This document shows, one piece after another, positions 15,543 through 23,498 of a DNA stretch of 45,198 nt. The stretch comes from Syntrophomonadaceae bacterium (GTDB lineage: Bacteria > Bacillota > Dethiobacteria > DTU022): positions 1-45,198 of the forward strand of contig SKMK01000036.1 of assembly GCA_007121075.1 (NCBI GenBank). The letters run 5' to 3'. Below the pieces are notes generated by a model. It saw only the letters and a program-made list of their open reading frames with translations, was not told where the DNA came from and did no database searches. The translations under genes were made by a program, and so were the position numbers. How positions within the stretch are numbered: the stretch's first letter is position 1; each line of letters starts with the position of its first letter.

Positions 15543-17555
15543 TTAACGCCCGGTGTAAAAAATGACAACCAGCACAGCGCCAAGCAGCAAGGCCAGGATC
15601 AGCTGGTCAAAATTCAGGTTCTTTGTAGTCCACTCGATTGGGTTGAAGCGAAGCCGACGTTTGATGGCAGCATCGTCTTCTTCCTCGCTGCCATTATCCG
15701 ATCTGTCAGCCATCCGGCGCATTGCCTCTCCAGTCTTCACATAACCTTCATCTATGCTCTGATCAAATCTCCTGGAACGATCGGCAAATTTTCTAGCAGC
15801 ATTCCCGGTCTTAGCATAACCCTCATCAATAGCCTCATCCAGGTAGCGGGTTCGCTCTGCCAGGCTGCGTCCGGCCTCTGCCGATTTTTGAAAAGCGCTG
15901 TCAATGCTTTTATCCAGGGTGGTTATATACTGGCAGAACTGGTACAAATTCTGCCCGGTTTTCATGTAAAAGTTGTCAACAGATGAATCGACAGCAGTCC
16001 CGTAATGGCAAAGGCGTTTATACAGGGCTTTGCCCAGTGGGTTAAAAATCATGTATTCGACGCTTACCCAGGGCGGCAAATGGATCCCGCGCTGTAAAAT
16101 CGCAGCCAGGTTAAGGAAAACCAGAAGGCCTGCTAAAGCCAGCCTGACTGCACCCCAAATTCCGTCAAAGGTGTAGATTCCCACCACTTTTGAGGCGTAG
16201 GGGATGATCGGGGTGATCATCTGTGGATAGACACCCAGTATAATACAAAAGGCCGCCGTCCCAATGATCGCCAGGATGCTTGTAATCGGAATCTTTCTGT
16301 GAATTTTTGCCCTTCCTTTAATAAAACCAAAACCGATCAGTTTGCAGAAAGAAGCTGCCGTGCCGATACTGGCTACCATCAACATCGTTTCGGCCAGCCC
16401 CATGTCGTAAAAAGCATACTTGAGCAGGTATTTGCTGACATAGCCGTTAAAAAGAGGGAACCCGGAAATGGCCAGGGCCCCTACAATACCACCGATTGTA
16501 GCCAGAGGCATTGCTTTCCAGATACTTTCCTTTTCCTGTTCTTCTTCTTCCGAATCAACATGGGTCAGGTCATGCAAATCTTCTGTATTGGTAGCGTAAA
16601 AAACCGCCCCCACGCTCATAAACAGCAGGGCCTTATAAAGCATATGGTTAACCACATGCAGAAGGGCCCCGTCGGTGGCCAGCTCCGTAGCCAGGCCAAC
16701 CCCGGCCACCATGTAACCGACCTGGCTGATAATATGATAGGAGAGGAGGCGGCGCATGTTATGCTGGAGCATGGCCATGGTCACACCGGCAAGGGCCATG
16801 GCAGCGCCCATGTACATGATTATTTCACTTGGGGGTAAAATCCTGGCAATGGCAAAAACTCCGATTTTTGTCGTTAGCCCGGCAAGGATGACACTGGAGG
16901 GAAAGTTGGCCGAAGGATATCCCCGGGCTACCCATAAATGAAAAGGCAGAAATGCCGCTTTAAAGCCAAAACCGACGATGAAGAAAGCCAGGCCAGCCTC
17001 GGGTTTGGTCAGCACAAAACTCTGCACCTGCTCATAGTGAAGCAGGATCCCCAGTAAGACGATCAAACCCCCGGCCAGGTGAAAAGAAAGGAAATATAAA
17101 CCGGCCATCAAGGAGTCGGGAGTTTTCCGGAGCAGGATTAAACCAGCCGTGGACAGGGTAAGCATCTCCCAGAAAATAAAGAGGGTGACATAGTTGTCTG
17201 AAAAAACAATTCCGACGGCGCTGGCCAGGGCCACCAGGGCGACGGCCTGTTCGCTCGGCCTCGACAGCTGCAGCCCGTAAAGCAAAGCAAAAGCTCCTAC
17301 CAGGGTAAATCCAAAAACGGCAATTCTACTGTATTCATGTTCGCTAAACGACACCGGGGACAGAACAACATCCCCGAACAATACTGCATAACCCAGGGTT
17401 GCTTCCGTCAAATCGTAGTAAGCCAAAAACAGCAGGACTCCGATTACTCCAAGCATTAAAATATATCGTATCATCCTGGGTCCGAATACAACACCCGGAA
17501 CCAGTATTATGGGTAGCGCTATACCTGCTATCACAAAAATATCGATCCTAATCAC
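15543..17555 (-). CDS. MrpD/NuoL-like antiporter subunit with 25-residue repeat extension (D5)
   Basis: A 670-residue proton/sodium-conducting membrane subunit of the MrpD/NuoL/NuoN family. The transport-path residues are kept: TM5 Glu130 (FIFWEM), TM7 Lys199 (GFGFKAAFLPFHLW), TM8 Lys230 (LAGLTTK) and a TM12 Lys in NGYVSK. The usual LPDAHPxAPSPxSA stretch is altered to VARGYPSANFPSS, with Tyr in place of His. After the last standard helix come four 25-residue repeats (residues 522-621), an acidic patch (SEEEDD), and a final helix preceded by WTTKNLNFD, which begins 29 residues from the end. GTG at 17555 is the first start; its ribosome site is poor. It is the most divergent of the five D-like genes and is preceded by its own putative promoter. 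Confidence 0.86.
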   Translation of the reverse strand: MIRIDIFVIAGIALPIILVPGVVFGPRMIRYILMLGVIGVLLFLAYYDLTEATLGYAVLFGDVVLSPVSFSEHEYSRIAVFGFTLVGAFALLYGLQLSRPSEQAVALVALASAVGIVFSDNYVTLFIFWEMLTLSTAGLILLRKTPDSLMAGLYFLSFHLAGGLIVLLGILLHYEQVQSFVLTKPEAGLAFFIVGFGFKAAFLPFHLWVARGYPSANFPSSVILAGLTTKIGVFAIARILPPSEIIMYMGAAMALAGVTMAMLQHNMRRLLSYHIISQVGYMVAGVGLATELATDGALLHVVNHMLYKALLFMSVGAVFYATNTEDLHDLTHVDSEEEEQEKESIWKAMPLATIGGIVGALAISGFPLFNGYVSKYLLKYAFYDMGLAETMLMVASIGTAASFCKLIGFGFIKGRAKIHRKIPITSILAIIGTAAFCIILGVYPQMITPIIPYASKVVGIYTFDGIWGAVRLALAGLLVFLNLAAILQRGIHLPPWVSVEYMIFNPLGKALYKRLCHYGTAVDSSVDNFYMKTGQNLYQFCQYITTLDKSIDSAFQKSAEAGRSLAERTRYLDEAIDEGYAKTGNAARKFADRSRRFDQSIDEGYVKTGEAMRRMADRSDNGSEEEDDAAIKRRLRFNPIEWTTKNLNFDQLILALLLGAVLVVIFYTGR
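15693..15992 (-). repeat. Four tandem 25-codon repeats in the D5 C-terminal extension
   Basis: Residues 522-621 divide without gaps into four 25-residue units with consensus [LVF]-D-x-[SA]-[IV]-D-x-x-[YF]-x-K-[TS]. Units 3 and 4 share IDEGY-x-KTG and ADRS. Twenty-five residues equal seven helical turns, so hydrophobic and charged positions stay in register and the block should be one long amphipathic helix. The DNA period is 75 bp; unit 1 is the most diverged. Confidence 0.85.
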
Positions 17556-17597
17556 TCCATTACTGATGGTAGTTTGTTGTATTTTATGGTTACTAAT

Positions 17598-17626
17598 GTT
17601 TTAGACGATCATAGCTTAAAAGTCAA
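17598..17626 (-). promoter_or_regulatory. Putative internal promoter for D5
   Basis: On the minus strand, TTGACT (17621-17626), 17-bp spacer, TAAAAC (17598-17603). The spacer ends in ATCGTC and the whole block resembles the element upstream of D4 (19779-19807), so it was probably duplicated with the gene or kept by selection. The -10 is weak. Confidence 0.5.
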
Positions 17627-17665
17627 CCAATGCAAAGCACCAGTGTTTTCAAAAAGATATATATG

Positions 17666-19699
17666 TCAGTTTCCGAATGAAAACACAATAAAGAGTATCA
17701 CCCCTAACATAAACACCAGTAGCAGGTTGTCGAAATTCAGGTTTTTAATAGACCATTGTTCCTGATCCCACCAGAAAAAGCGCTTGAAATGTTCTTTTAA
17801 AAGTCGGTCCCGATCCAGTCCTTTACCGTAAACACAGTATGCCGATTGACCCGCCTCATCATGGGCCGGGTCAGGGATTTCTTCCATATCGCTTGAGTAA
17901 TACTCAGCATACCTCTCTTCTTTATCGGCATGCTCGTAAAATTGTCCCAGGGCCATATCATTGATATTTGTTTCCCGTAAGAAGAATGACAGGATCAGCT
18001 GCGGAATAGGTTGAATAACAAGACTTTGAATACAAAGCTTGGGTGGAGGAGTCCATTCAAACCAGCCCCTGGTCGATGCCGGCAGGTAAATAAACAGGGC
18101 CAGCAGGGTTACCAGCATCATTTTGCGCAGGGGATACCACTCAAAAAAACCGAACCCGTAAAGGTTGGCAATGCTGTAATCGCTAAACCCCAGCAGATGT
18201 GCCCCGGGTACCAGCAACCGTTCCAAAAGAAAGTTGGGGAAAATGCCCACTACCAGCACCAGGGAGGCAAAAACGATCGTTACCAAGTTGGCTGAAAGCG
18301 GAAGCTTGTAGTCCCGATCGAGTTTTTCCGGCACCGGGCCAAGAAACACCCCCTGAAAAAGCTTCAAGAAATAACAAATCGTTAAAGCGCTGGAGATGAA
18401 GAAAAAACGCTCAGCGACATAAATGCCGTAAATATCAAAGTGCTTGTAGGACTCCAGCATGGCATCGTGAATCAAGGTTTTGCTGGCAAAGCCGTTAAAT
18501 CCCGGGATGCCGGCGATGCCCAGGGCAGCGATTACAAAAGCAACTGTTACCAGGGGCATTTTCCTGGCCATACCGCCCAGACGGGGTAAATCCTGTTCGT
18601 GGGTCAGCATGTAAACGATTCCGATCATGGAAAAGAGCCCGGCCTTGAAAACAGCATGATTGGCGATGTGATATAGAGAGCCGGTAAAACCCATAGCTCC
18701 TTCCAAGCCCATAAACACGGCCACGCCAAGACCGGCGGCAATATATCCCATCTGGCTGATGCTGCTGTAGGCTAAAATTCTCTTGGCATTGCTTTGCAGC
18801 AGTGCCATCAAAGCCCCGGCCAGCATGGTTACAATCCCGATCCACATCAGGATATAGCCGCTGTTAAAAATAAAGATCCAGTCGGCGGTACTGCCCTCAC
18901 CTGCAGGTCGGAACAGGATCAGGCTGACTCTCAGGATACCGTAAGCCCCGGCCTTGATCATAATCCCCGACAGCAGGGCGCTGGCCGGCGAAGGGGCGAC
19001 GGGGTGGGCCAGCGGAAGCCAGATGTGCAGGGGCACCAGGCCGGCTTTAATGCCAAAGCCAATCATAAAAAGAACCAGGATGGCCAGGCGCTGTGCTCCC
19101 AGGTCTTCAAGCGCTGGAACCATGGCCAGGTGTCCGATATTGCCGTACACCAGAAGGAGGCCAAAGAAAAGCGAAAGGCCGCCAATTATAGCCATGTAAA
19201 GATACAGAGAACCGGCCTGCAGGGCTTCCCGGTCCTGCTTGTGGATAACCAGGACCAAAGTGCTAAATGTCATAATCTCAAAAAAGATAAACAGCGAAAA
19301 AAAATCGCCGGCAAATACAATCCCGAGCATAGCTCCCAGTGTAAAAATCAGGAAGCTATAGTAGCGACGCCGGTTATGCTCATAATCCATGTAAGAGAAT
19401 GAAAATAAAATGGCCAGAAAATAGACCAGGGTGATCAGGACGGCAAAGACCCAGCTGATAATATCAATGCTAAATAAAAGTCTAAACTGCAAGAATTCGA
19501 TCAGGTCGCAGCAAACTTCTCCCACGAGAACATAAGGTAGAAGCCAGATCACGCCGGCCAAAGAGAATAACGAGGCTAATATAGAAACCACTTTACGGAC
19601 CAGCATCTGGTTTTCAGGAAAAAAGTAAAGCACTATCCCGGTCAACATGGGAACCAGAACCAGGTAGAGGGGAACATATGTGGTAAATATAACTTCCAC
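17666..19699 (-). CDS. MrpD/NuoL-like antiporter subunit with C-terminal extension (D4)
   Basis: A 677-residue antiporter-like membrane subunit, colinear with D3. Glu141 (FIFFEI), Lys218 (GFGIKAGLVPLHIWLP), Lys249 (GIMIKAGAYG) and the TM12 Lys in NGFASK are conserved, as is LPLAHPVAPSPASA with its His. The start is GTG at 19699: GAGGTGATCTGGCCC-GTG repeats the arrangement at the D3 start (GAGGTGATTTAGCAC-GTG), and the protein then aligns end to end with D3. A TTG at 19750 would add 17 residues without a ribosome site. The C-terminal part has an extra helix region, a conserved INDMALGQFYEH segment, an acidic linker, and a final helix preceded by WSIKNLNFD 29 residues from the end. Confidence 0.88.
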   Translation of the reverse strand: MEVIFTTYVPLYLVLVPMLTGIVLYFFPENQMLVRKVVSILASLFSLAGVIWLLPYVLVGEVCCDLIEFLQFRLLFSIDIISWVFAVLITLVYFLAILFSFSYMDYEHNRRRYYSFLIFTLGAMLGIVFAGDFFSLFIFFEIMTFSTLVLVIHKQDREALQAGSLYLYMAIIGGLSLFFGLLLVYGNIGHLAMVPALEDLGAQRLAILVLFMIGFGIKAGLVPLHIWLPLAHPVAPSPASALLSGIMIKAGAYGILRVSLILFRPAGEGSTADWIFIFNSGYILMWIGIVTMLAGALMALLQSNAKRILAYSSISQMGYIAAGLGVAVFMGLEGAMGFTGSLYHIANHAVFKAGLFSMIGIVYMLTHEQDLPRLGGMARKMPLVTVAFVIAALGIAGIPGFNGFASKTLIHDAMLESYKHFDIYGIYVAERFFFISSALTICYFLKLFQGVFLGPVPEKLDRDYKLPLSANLVTIVFASLVLVVGIFPNFLLERLLVPGAHLLGFSDYSIANLYGFGFFEWYPLRKMMLVTLLALFIYLPASTRGWFEWTPPPKLCIQSLVIQPIPQLILSFFLRETNINDMALGQFYEHADKEERYAEYYSSDMEEIPDPAHDEAGQSAYCVYGKGLDRDRLLKEHFKRFFWWDQEQWSIKNLNFDNLLLVFMLGVILFIVFSFGN

Positions 19700-19778
19700 G
19701 GGCCAGATCACCTCATTATAAAGATAAGTCTGTAAAAAAATATAATCCAAAATTTAATGTATTTTTTTGTTTACTACT

Positions 19779-19807
19779 TTTTTAGACGATAAAGGTTTCA
19801 AAGTCAA
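19779..19807 (-). promoter_or_regulatory. Putative internal promoter for D4
   Basis: On the minus strand, TTGACT (19802-19807), 17-bp spacer, TAAAAA (19779-19784). It is followed by roughly 70 nt of leader before the GTG at 19699. The same TTGACTTT...ATCGTCTAAAA layout recurs before D5. Confidence 0.5.
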
Positions 19808-19862
19808 CCTGCTACTAAAAAGCATGTTCTTGTTATCTTGAGTAACAGTGTCGATTGACCAA

Positions 19863-21893
19863 TCAATTGATGTATAAAAACGCGATAAAAAGAAGAACTG
19901 CCAGCACAAAAGCAAAAAGAAGGGTATCAAAACTTAAATTTTCCATGCGCCACTTACGCTGGTCCCACCGGAAAGAACAATAAAAATCTTTTTCAAGATG
20001 CCTGCCCCGATCGAGCCCTTTGCCCGATATGTAGTAGGCAGATTGCCCCGTTTCATCATCAACTGAATCCTGAAATACTTCCTGGTCGCTTAAATACTCA
20101 GTTTGTAATTTTTCTTTAACGGGATGCTCGTAAAACTGACCCAGGGCCATATCATTTACATTGATTCCCCTGAAAAGAAATTTCAAGACCAGATTCCAAA
20201 TAGGCTCAATAATTAGTTTTTGAATGCTCAGCCATGACGGCGGAGCCCAGTCAAACCAACCCCTGGCAGACGCCGGCATGTAAATGAATAAGGCCAGCAA
20301 AACAACAACCAGCGCTTTTTGCAAGGGGAACCATTCATAAAAACCAAACCCTGGCAGGTGCTCGATGTTGTATGCGCTAAAATCCAACAACTGCGCTCCC
20401 GGTATAAGGAGCCGTTCCAGCAGCAGGTTCGGCAAAACTCCTCCCCCCATGACCATAATGGCATAAACAACCAGGGCAATACTGGCTGAAACAGGCATTT
20501 TATAATCCTGGTCAAGCTTCCCAGGAACAGGACCCCAAAACACCCCCCTAAACAACTTAATAAGGTAACAAACCGTCAGGGCACCGGCAATGATAAAAAA
20601 ACGTTCAGCAACAAAGATACCGTAAATACCATAATGCTCATAAGCTTCCACCATAGCATTATGAAGCAAAATCTTGCTGGCAAACCCGTTAAATCCCGGC
20701 ATACCAGCGATCCCCAGGGCGGTAATTACAAATGTAACCGTCACCAGGGGCATCTTTCTGGCCATCCCGCCCAGGCGGGAAAGGTCCTGTTCGTGGGTCA
20801 GCAAGTAAACAACCCCGATCATGGAAAAGAGCCCGGCCTTAAAAACAGTGTGGTTAGCAACGTGATAAAGAGCGCCGGTAAAACCTTTTGCTCCTTCCAA
20901 CCCCATAAACACGGCCACACCAAGACCGGCGGCAATATATCCCACCTGGCTGATACTGCTGTAGGCCAGAATCCTCATGGTATTGCTTTGCAGCAAAGCC
21001 ATCAAAGCCCCGCCAATCATAGTCACAATCCCGATCCACATCAGGATATAGCCGCTATTAAAAATAAAGATCCAGTCGGAGGCACTGCCCCCATTTGCCG
21101 GCCGGAGCAGGATCAGGCTGACCCTCAGAATACCGTAAATTCCGACCTTACTCATGATACCAGCCATTACGACTGTAACCGGTGAGGGAGCCGCTGAATA
21201 AGCCGGGGGTGCCCATATATGAAAAGGAACCAGGCCAATTTTTATCCCAAAACAGATCATGAAAAGGAATAAAATGGGCAAACGCTGGGCTCCCAGCTCT
21301 TCAAGCACCGGGATCATGTCCAGATGGCCGCTTTTATCATATAAGAGCAGGATGGCAAATAACAATGCCAAACCGCCTATAATATTCATGTACAGGTAAA
21401 GCGATCCTGCCTGCAAAGAATCACGGTCCTGTTTATGTATAACCAGGACAAATGAACTCAAAGTCAAAATTTCGAAAAAAATAAAAAACGAAAAAAAATC
21501 ACCGGCGAAAACTACCCCCAGGATCGCACCAAGGGTAAAAAACAAGAAGCTGTAGTAGCGGCGCGGATTATGATCCTGATCCATATAAGAAAAAGAAAAC
21601 AATACAACCAGAAAATAGACCAGGGTAATCAGGCCCGCAAAAATCCAGCTGATTAGATCGATGCTGAAATAAAGCCCTAATTCCATGAATTTGGTCAGCC
21701 CACAGACAATTTCGCCTTGTAACACATAAGGAAGAAGCCAGATCACGCCGATCATTGAAAACAAAGAGACAATCATGGCTCCTATTTTGTGAATTAGCAA
21801 CCGGTTTTTTGGAAACAAGTACAGCAATATCCCCGTCAACATGGGCAATATGACCAGGTATAAAGGGACAAATGTGTTAAATGTAACCACCAC
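19863..21893 (-). CDS. MrpD/NuoL-like antiporter subunit with C-terminal extension (D3)
   Basis: A 676-residue antiporter-like membrane subunit, tandem paralog of D4 with long identical stretches (for example GLGVAVFMGLEGA and LTHEQDL, RLGGMARKMPLVTV). Glu141 (FIFFEI), Lys218 (CFGIKIGLVPFHIW), Lys249 (GIMSKVGIYG) and the TM12 Lys in NGFASK are kept. The LPDAHP segment is APPAYS, so the His is Tyr as in D5. The C-terminal extension holds VNDMALGQFYEH, an acidic linker and WRMENLSFD 29 residues before the end, leading into the last helix. GTG at 21893 follows GAGG by 11 nt. It is 32 bp downstream of D2. Confidence 0.88.
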   Translation of the reverse strand: MVVTFNTFVPLYLVILPMLTGILLYLFPKNRLLIHKIGAMIVSLFSMIGVIWLLPYVLQGEIVCGLTKFMELGLYFSIDLISWIFAGLITLVYFLVVLFSFSYMDQDHNPRRYYSFLFFTLGAILGVVFAGDFFSFFIFFEILTLSSFVLVIHKQDRDSLQAGSLYLYMNIIGGLALLFAILLLYDKSGHLDMIPVLEELGAQRLPILFLFMICFGIKIGLVPFHIWAPPAYSAAPSPVTVVMAGIMSKVGIYGILRVSLILLRPANGGSASDWIFIFNSGYILMWIGIVTMIGGALMALLQSNTMRILAYSSISQVGYIAAGLGVAVFMGLEGAKGFTGALYHVANHTVFKAGLFSMIGVVYLLTHEQDLSRLGGMARKMPLVTVTFVITALGIAGMPGFNGFASKILLHNAMVEAYEHYGIYGIFVAERFFIIAGALTVCYLIKLFRGVFWGPVPGKLDQDYKMPVSASIALVVYAIMVMGGGVLPNLLLERLLIPGAQLLDFSAYNIEHLPGFGFYEWFPLQKALVVVLLALFIYMPASARGWFDWAPPSWLSIQKLIIEPIWNLVLKFLFRGINVNDMALGQFYEHPVKEKLQTEYLSDQEVFQDSVDDETGQSAYYISGKGLDRGRHLEKDFYCSFRWDQRKWRMENLSFDTLLFAFVLAVLLFIAFLYIN

Positions 21894-21925
21894 GTGCTAA
21901 ATCACCTCAATCGAACATTGGATTC

Positions 21926-23425
21926 TTAAAACCACCCTCCCTTTAATAAGAAGTCCGCGGTCATCTGGGACAAATCAAATGGTACATTTATAGGCGACAG
22001 CCCGAAAATAACAGTGGAAATGGCCAGTATTATCATTGGGGCCAGCATCTTTGGAGGGACATCCTGAACACTTAATTTTAAAGCATGCCCCTGCTCCTCA
22101 TCCCCGACCATCTCGAAAAATGCGGGGACAATTATCGGCAGATAGTAAAGAGCGTTGAGCAAACTGCTGACCAGCAGCACAATAACATAGAAGGTAGCGT
22201 TGGCATCCAGGGCACCCAATCCCAGGGTCCATTTGCTTAGAAAACCGTTCAGGGGAGGAATTCCGATCATGGCCAGGGCCGCTATAGAAAAACAGGCCAT
22301 GGTAAAAGGCATTTCCCGGCCAATACCGCCAAGATCGGAAATCGACCGCTTACCGGTTTTCCATATAATAGCTCCGGCGGCAAGAAATAGACAGCTCTTC
22401 ATAATGGCATGACAAAAGATATGGAACATGGTCCCAATAATTGCGTTTTCATTTAGGATGCTTAAACCTAATAGAACGTAGCCCATCATTCCCACACTGG
22501 AATAAGCCAGGCGGCGCTTGAGATCATTCTGGGTCAGGGCCACGGCCGATCCCAGCAGGATGGTAATGACCGCCAGAACCCCCAGGACTATGTCCCAGTT
22601 GTTGGTCTGCATAACTTCAATTGAAAAGGCGTTAAATATAACCCTGAACAGACCGTAAGCTCCTGTTTTCAGCATCACCCCGGATAAGAGGGCGCTGGCG
22701 GGCGAAGGAGCAACCGGGTGGGCATCGGGAAGCCAGACATGGAGCGGAAACATACCGGCTTTCATCCCAAAACCGATTATAAAGCAGATAAATGCCAGAA
22801 ATGCCAGCAGGGTGCCTTCCTGGATAATGGTCCCCACACCAAGCGAGACGGTCCCCCCCACTTCAAAGGTGATAATAATGCCAAAGAAGAGGGCCAAACC
22901 GCCGATAATGGTCATGACCAGGTACTTGTAGCCGGCTTTCAGGGCCTCTTCCGTTTCCTCGTGAACTACCAAGATGTAAGAAATAAGAGACATTAACTCA
23001 AAAAAGACAAAGAGAGTAAAAAAGTCACCGGCCAGAAAAATACCAAGACAGCTGCCCAGGGTAAACATCAAAACCGGGTAATAACGGCTTCCTCCGTGTT
23101 CTTTCGCCATGTAGTCAAGAGAATAGATCGTGCTCAAAAACCAGATGAAGGAAGCAATAGCTGTCAGGCTAAAACTAAGAACATCAAGCCTGATCGAAAT
23201 TTCCAGGTTCGGCAATATCTCAAAGAATGTATGTTGAACAATGCCGCCTCTCACTACAAAAGGATAGAGAGTCAGGACCAGCAGGAAAGTAATTGCGCTT
23301 GTCACCACGGCCAGGATATCGCGTAGTTTTTCTGAGCGTTCGCTTACCGACATCAGGATCGGGGTCATTATGATTGGGAAAAAGATTACAGTCAGGATTA
23401 CTGTTATTGCTGTCGCTTCATCCAC
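21926..23425 (-). CDS. mrpD: MrpD-like antiporter subunit (D2)
   Basis: A 499-residue proton-conducting subunit of normal MrpD size, without the long C-terminal extension. The classic motif GFGMKAGMFPLHVWLPDAHP and APSPASALLSG is intact. Glu143 (FVFFEL), Lys222, Lys253 (GVMLKTGAYG) and the TM12 Lys in NGFLSKW are present. GTG at 23425 is preferred because GGAGG lies 8 nt upstream; the GTG at 23434 overlaps that ribosome site. It is preceded by a good promoter (23446-23474), which suggests that the D2-D3 part can be transcribed independently of D1. Confidence 0.9.
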   Translation of the reverse strand: MDEATAITVILTVIFFPIIMTPILMSVSERSEKLRDILAVVTSAITFLLVLTLYPFVVRGGIVQHTFFEILPNLEISIRLDVLSFSLTAIASFIWFLSTIYSLDYMAKEHGGSRYYPVLMFTLGSCLGIFLAGDFFTLFVFFELMSLISYILVVHEETEEALKAGYKYLVMTIIGGLALFFGIIITFEVGGTVSLGVGTIIQEGTLLAFLAFICFIIGFGMKAGMFPLHVWLPDAHPVAPSPASALLSGVMLKTGAYGLFRVIFNAFSIEVMQTNNWDIVLGVLAVITILLGSAVALTQNDLKRRLAYSSVGMMGYVLLGLSILNENAIIGTMFHIFCHAIMKSCLFLAAGAIIWKTGKRSISDLGGIGREMPFTMACFSIAALAMIGIPPLNGFLSKWTLGLGALDANATFYVIVLLVSSLLNALYYLPIIVPAFFEMVGDEEQGHALKLSVQDVPPKMLAPMIILAISTVIFGLSPINVPFDLSQMTADFLLKGGWF

Positions 23426-23445
23426 CGAAGCCACCTCCAGGGTTC

Positions 23446-23474
23446 ATTATATAGTTCAATTAAGTACACGGCAA
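23446..23474 (-). promoter_or_regulatory. Putative internal promoter for D2
   Basis: On the minus strand, TTGCCG (23469-23474), 17-bp spacer, perfect TATAAT (23446-23451), 21 bp before the D2 start in the 64-bp gap after D1. This would give a very short leader holding the GGAGG site. Confidence 0.6.
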
Positions 23475-23498
23475 TATTTTATACAGTCCCAGGGATTG

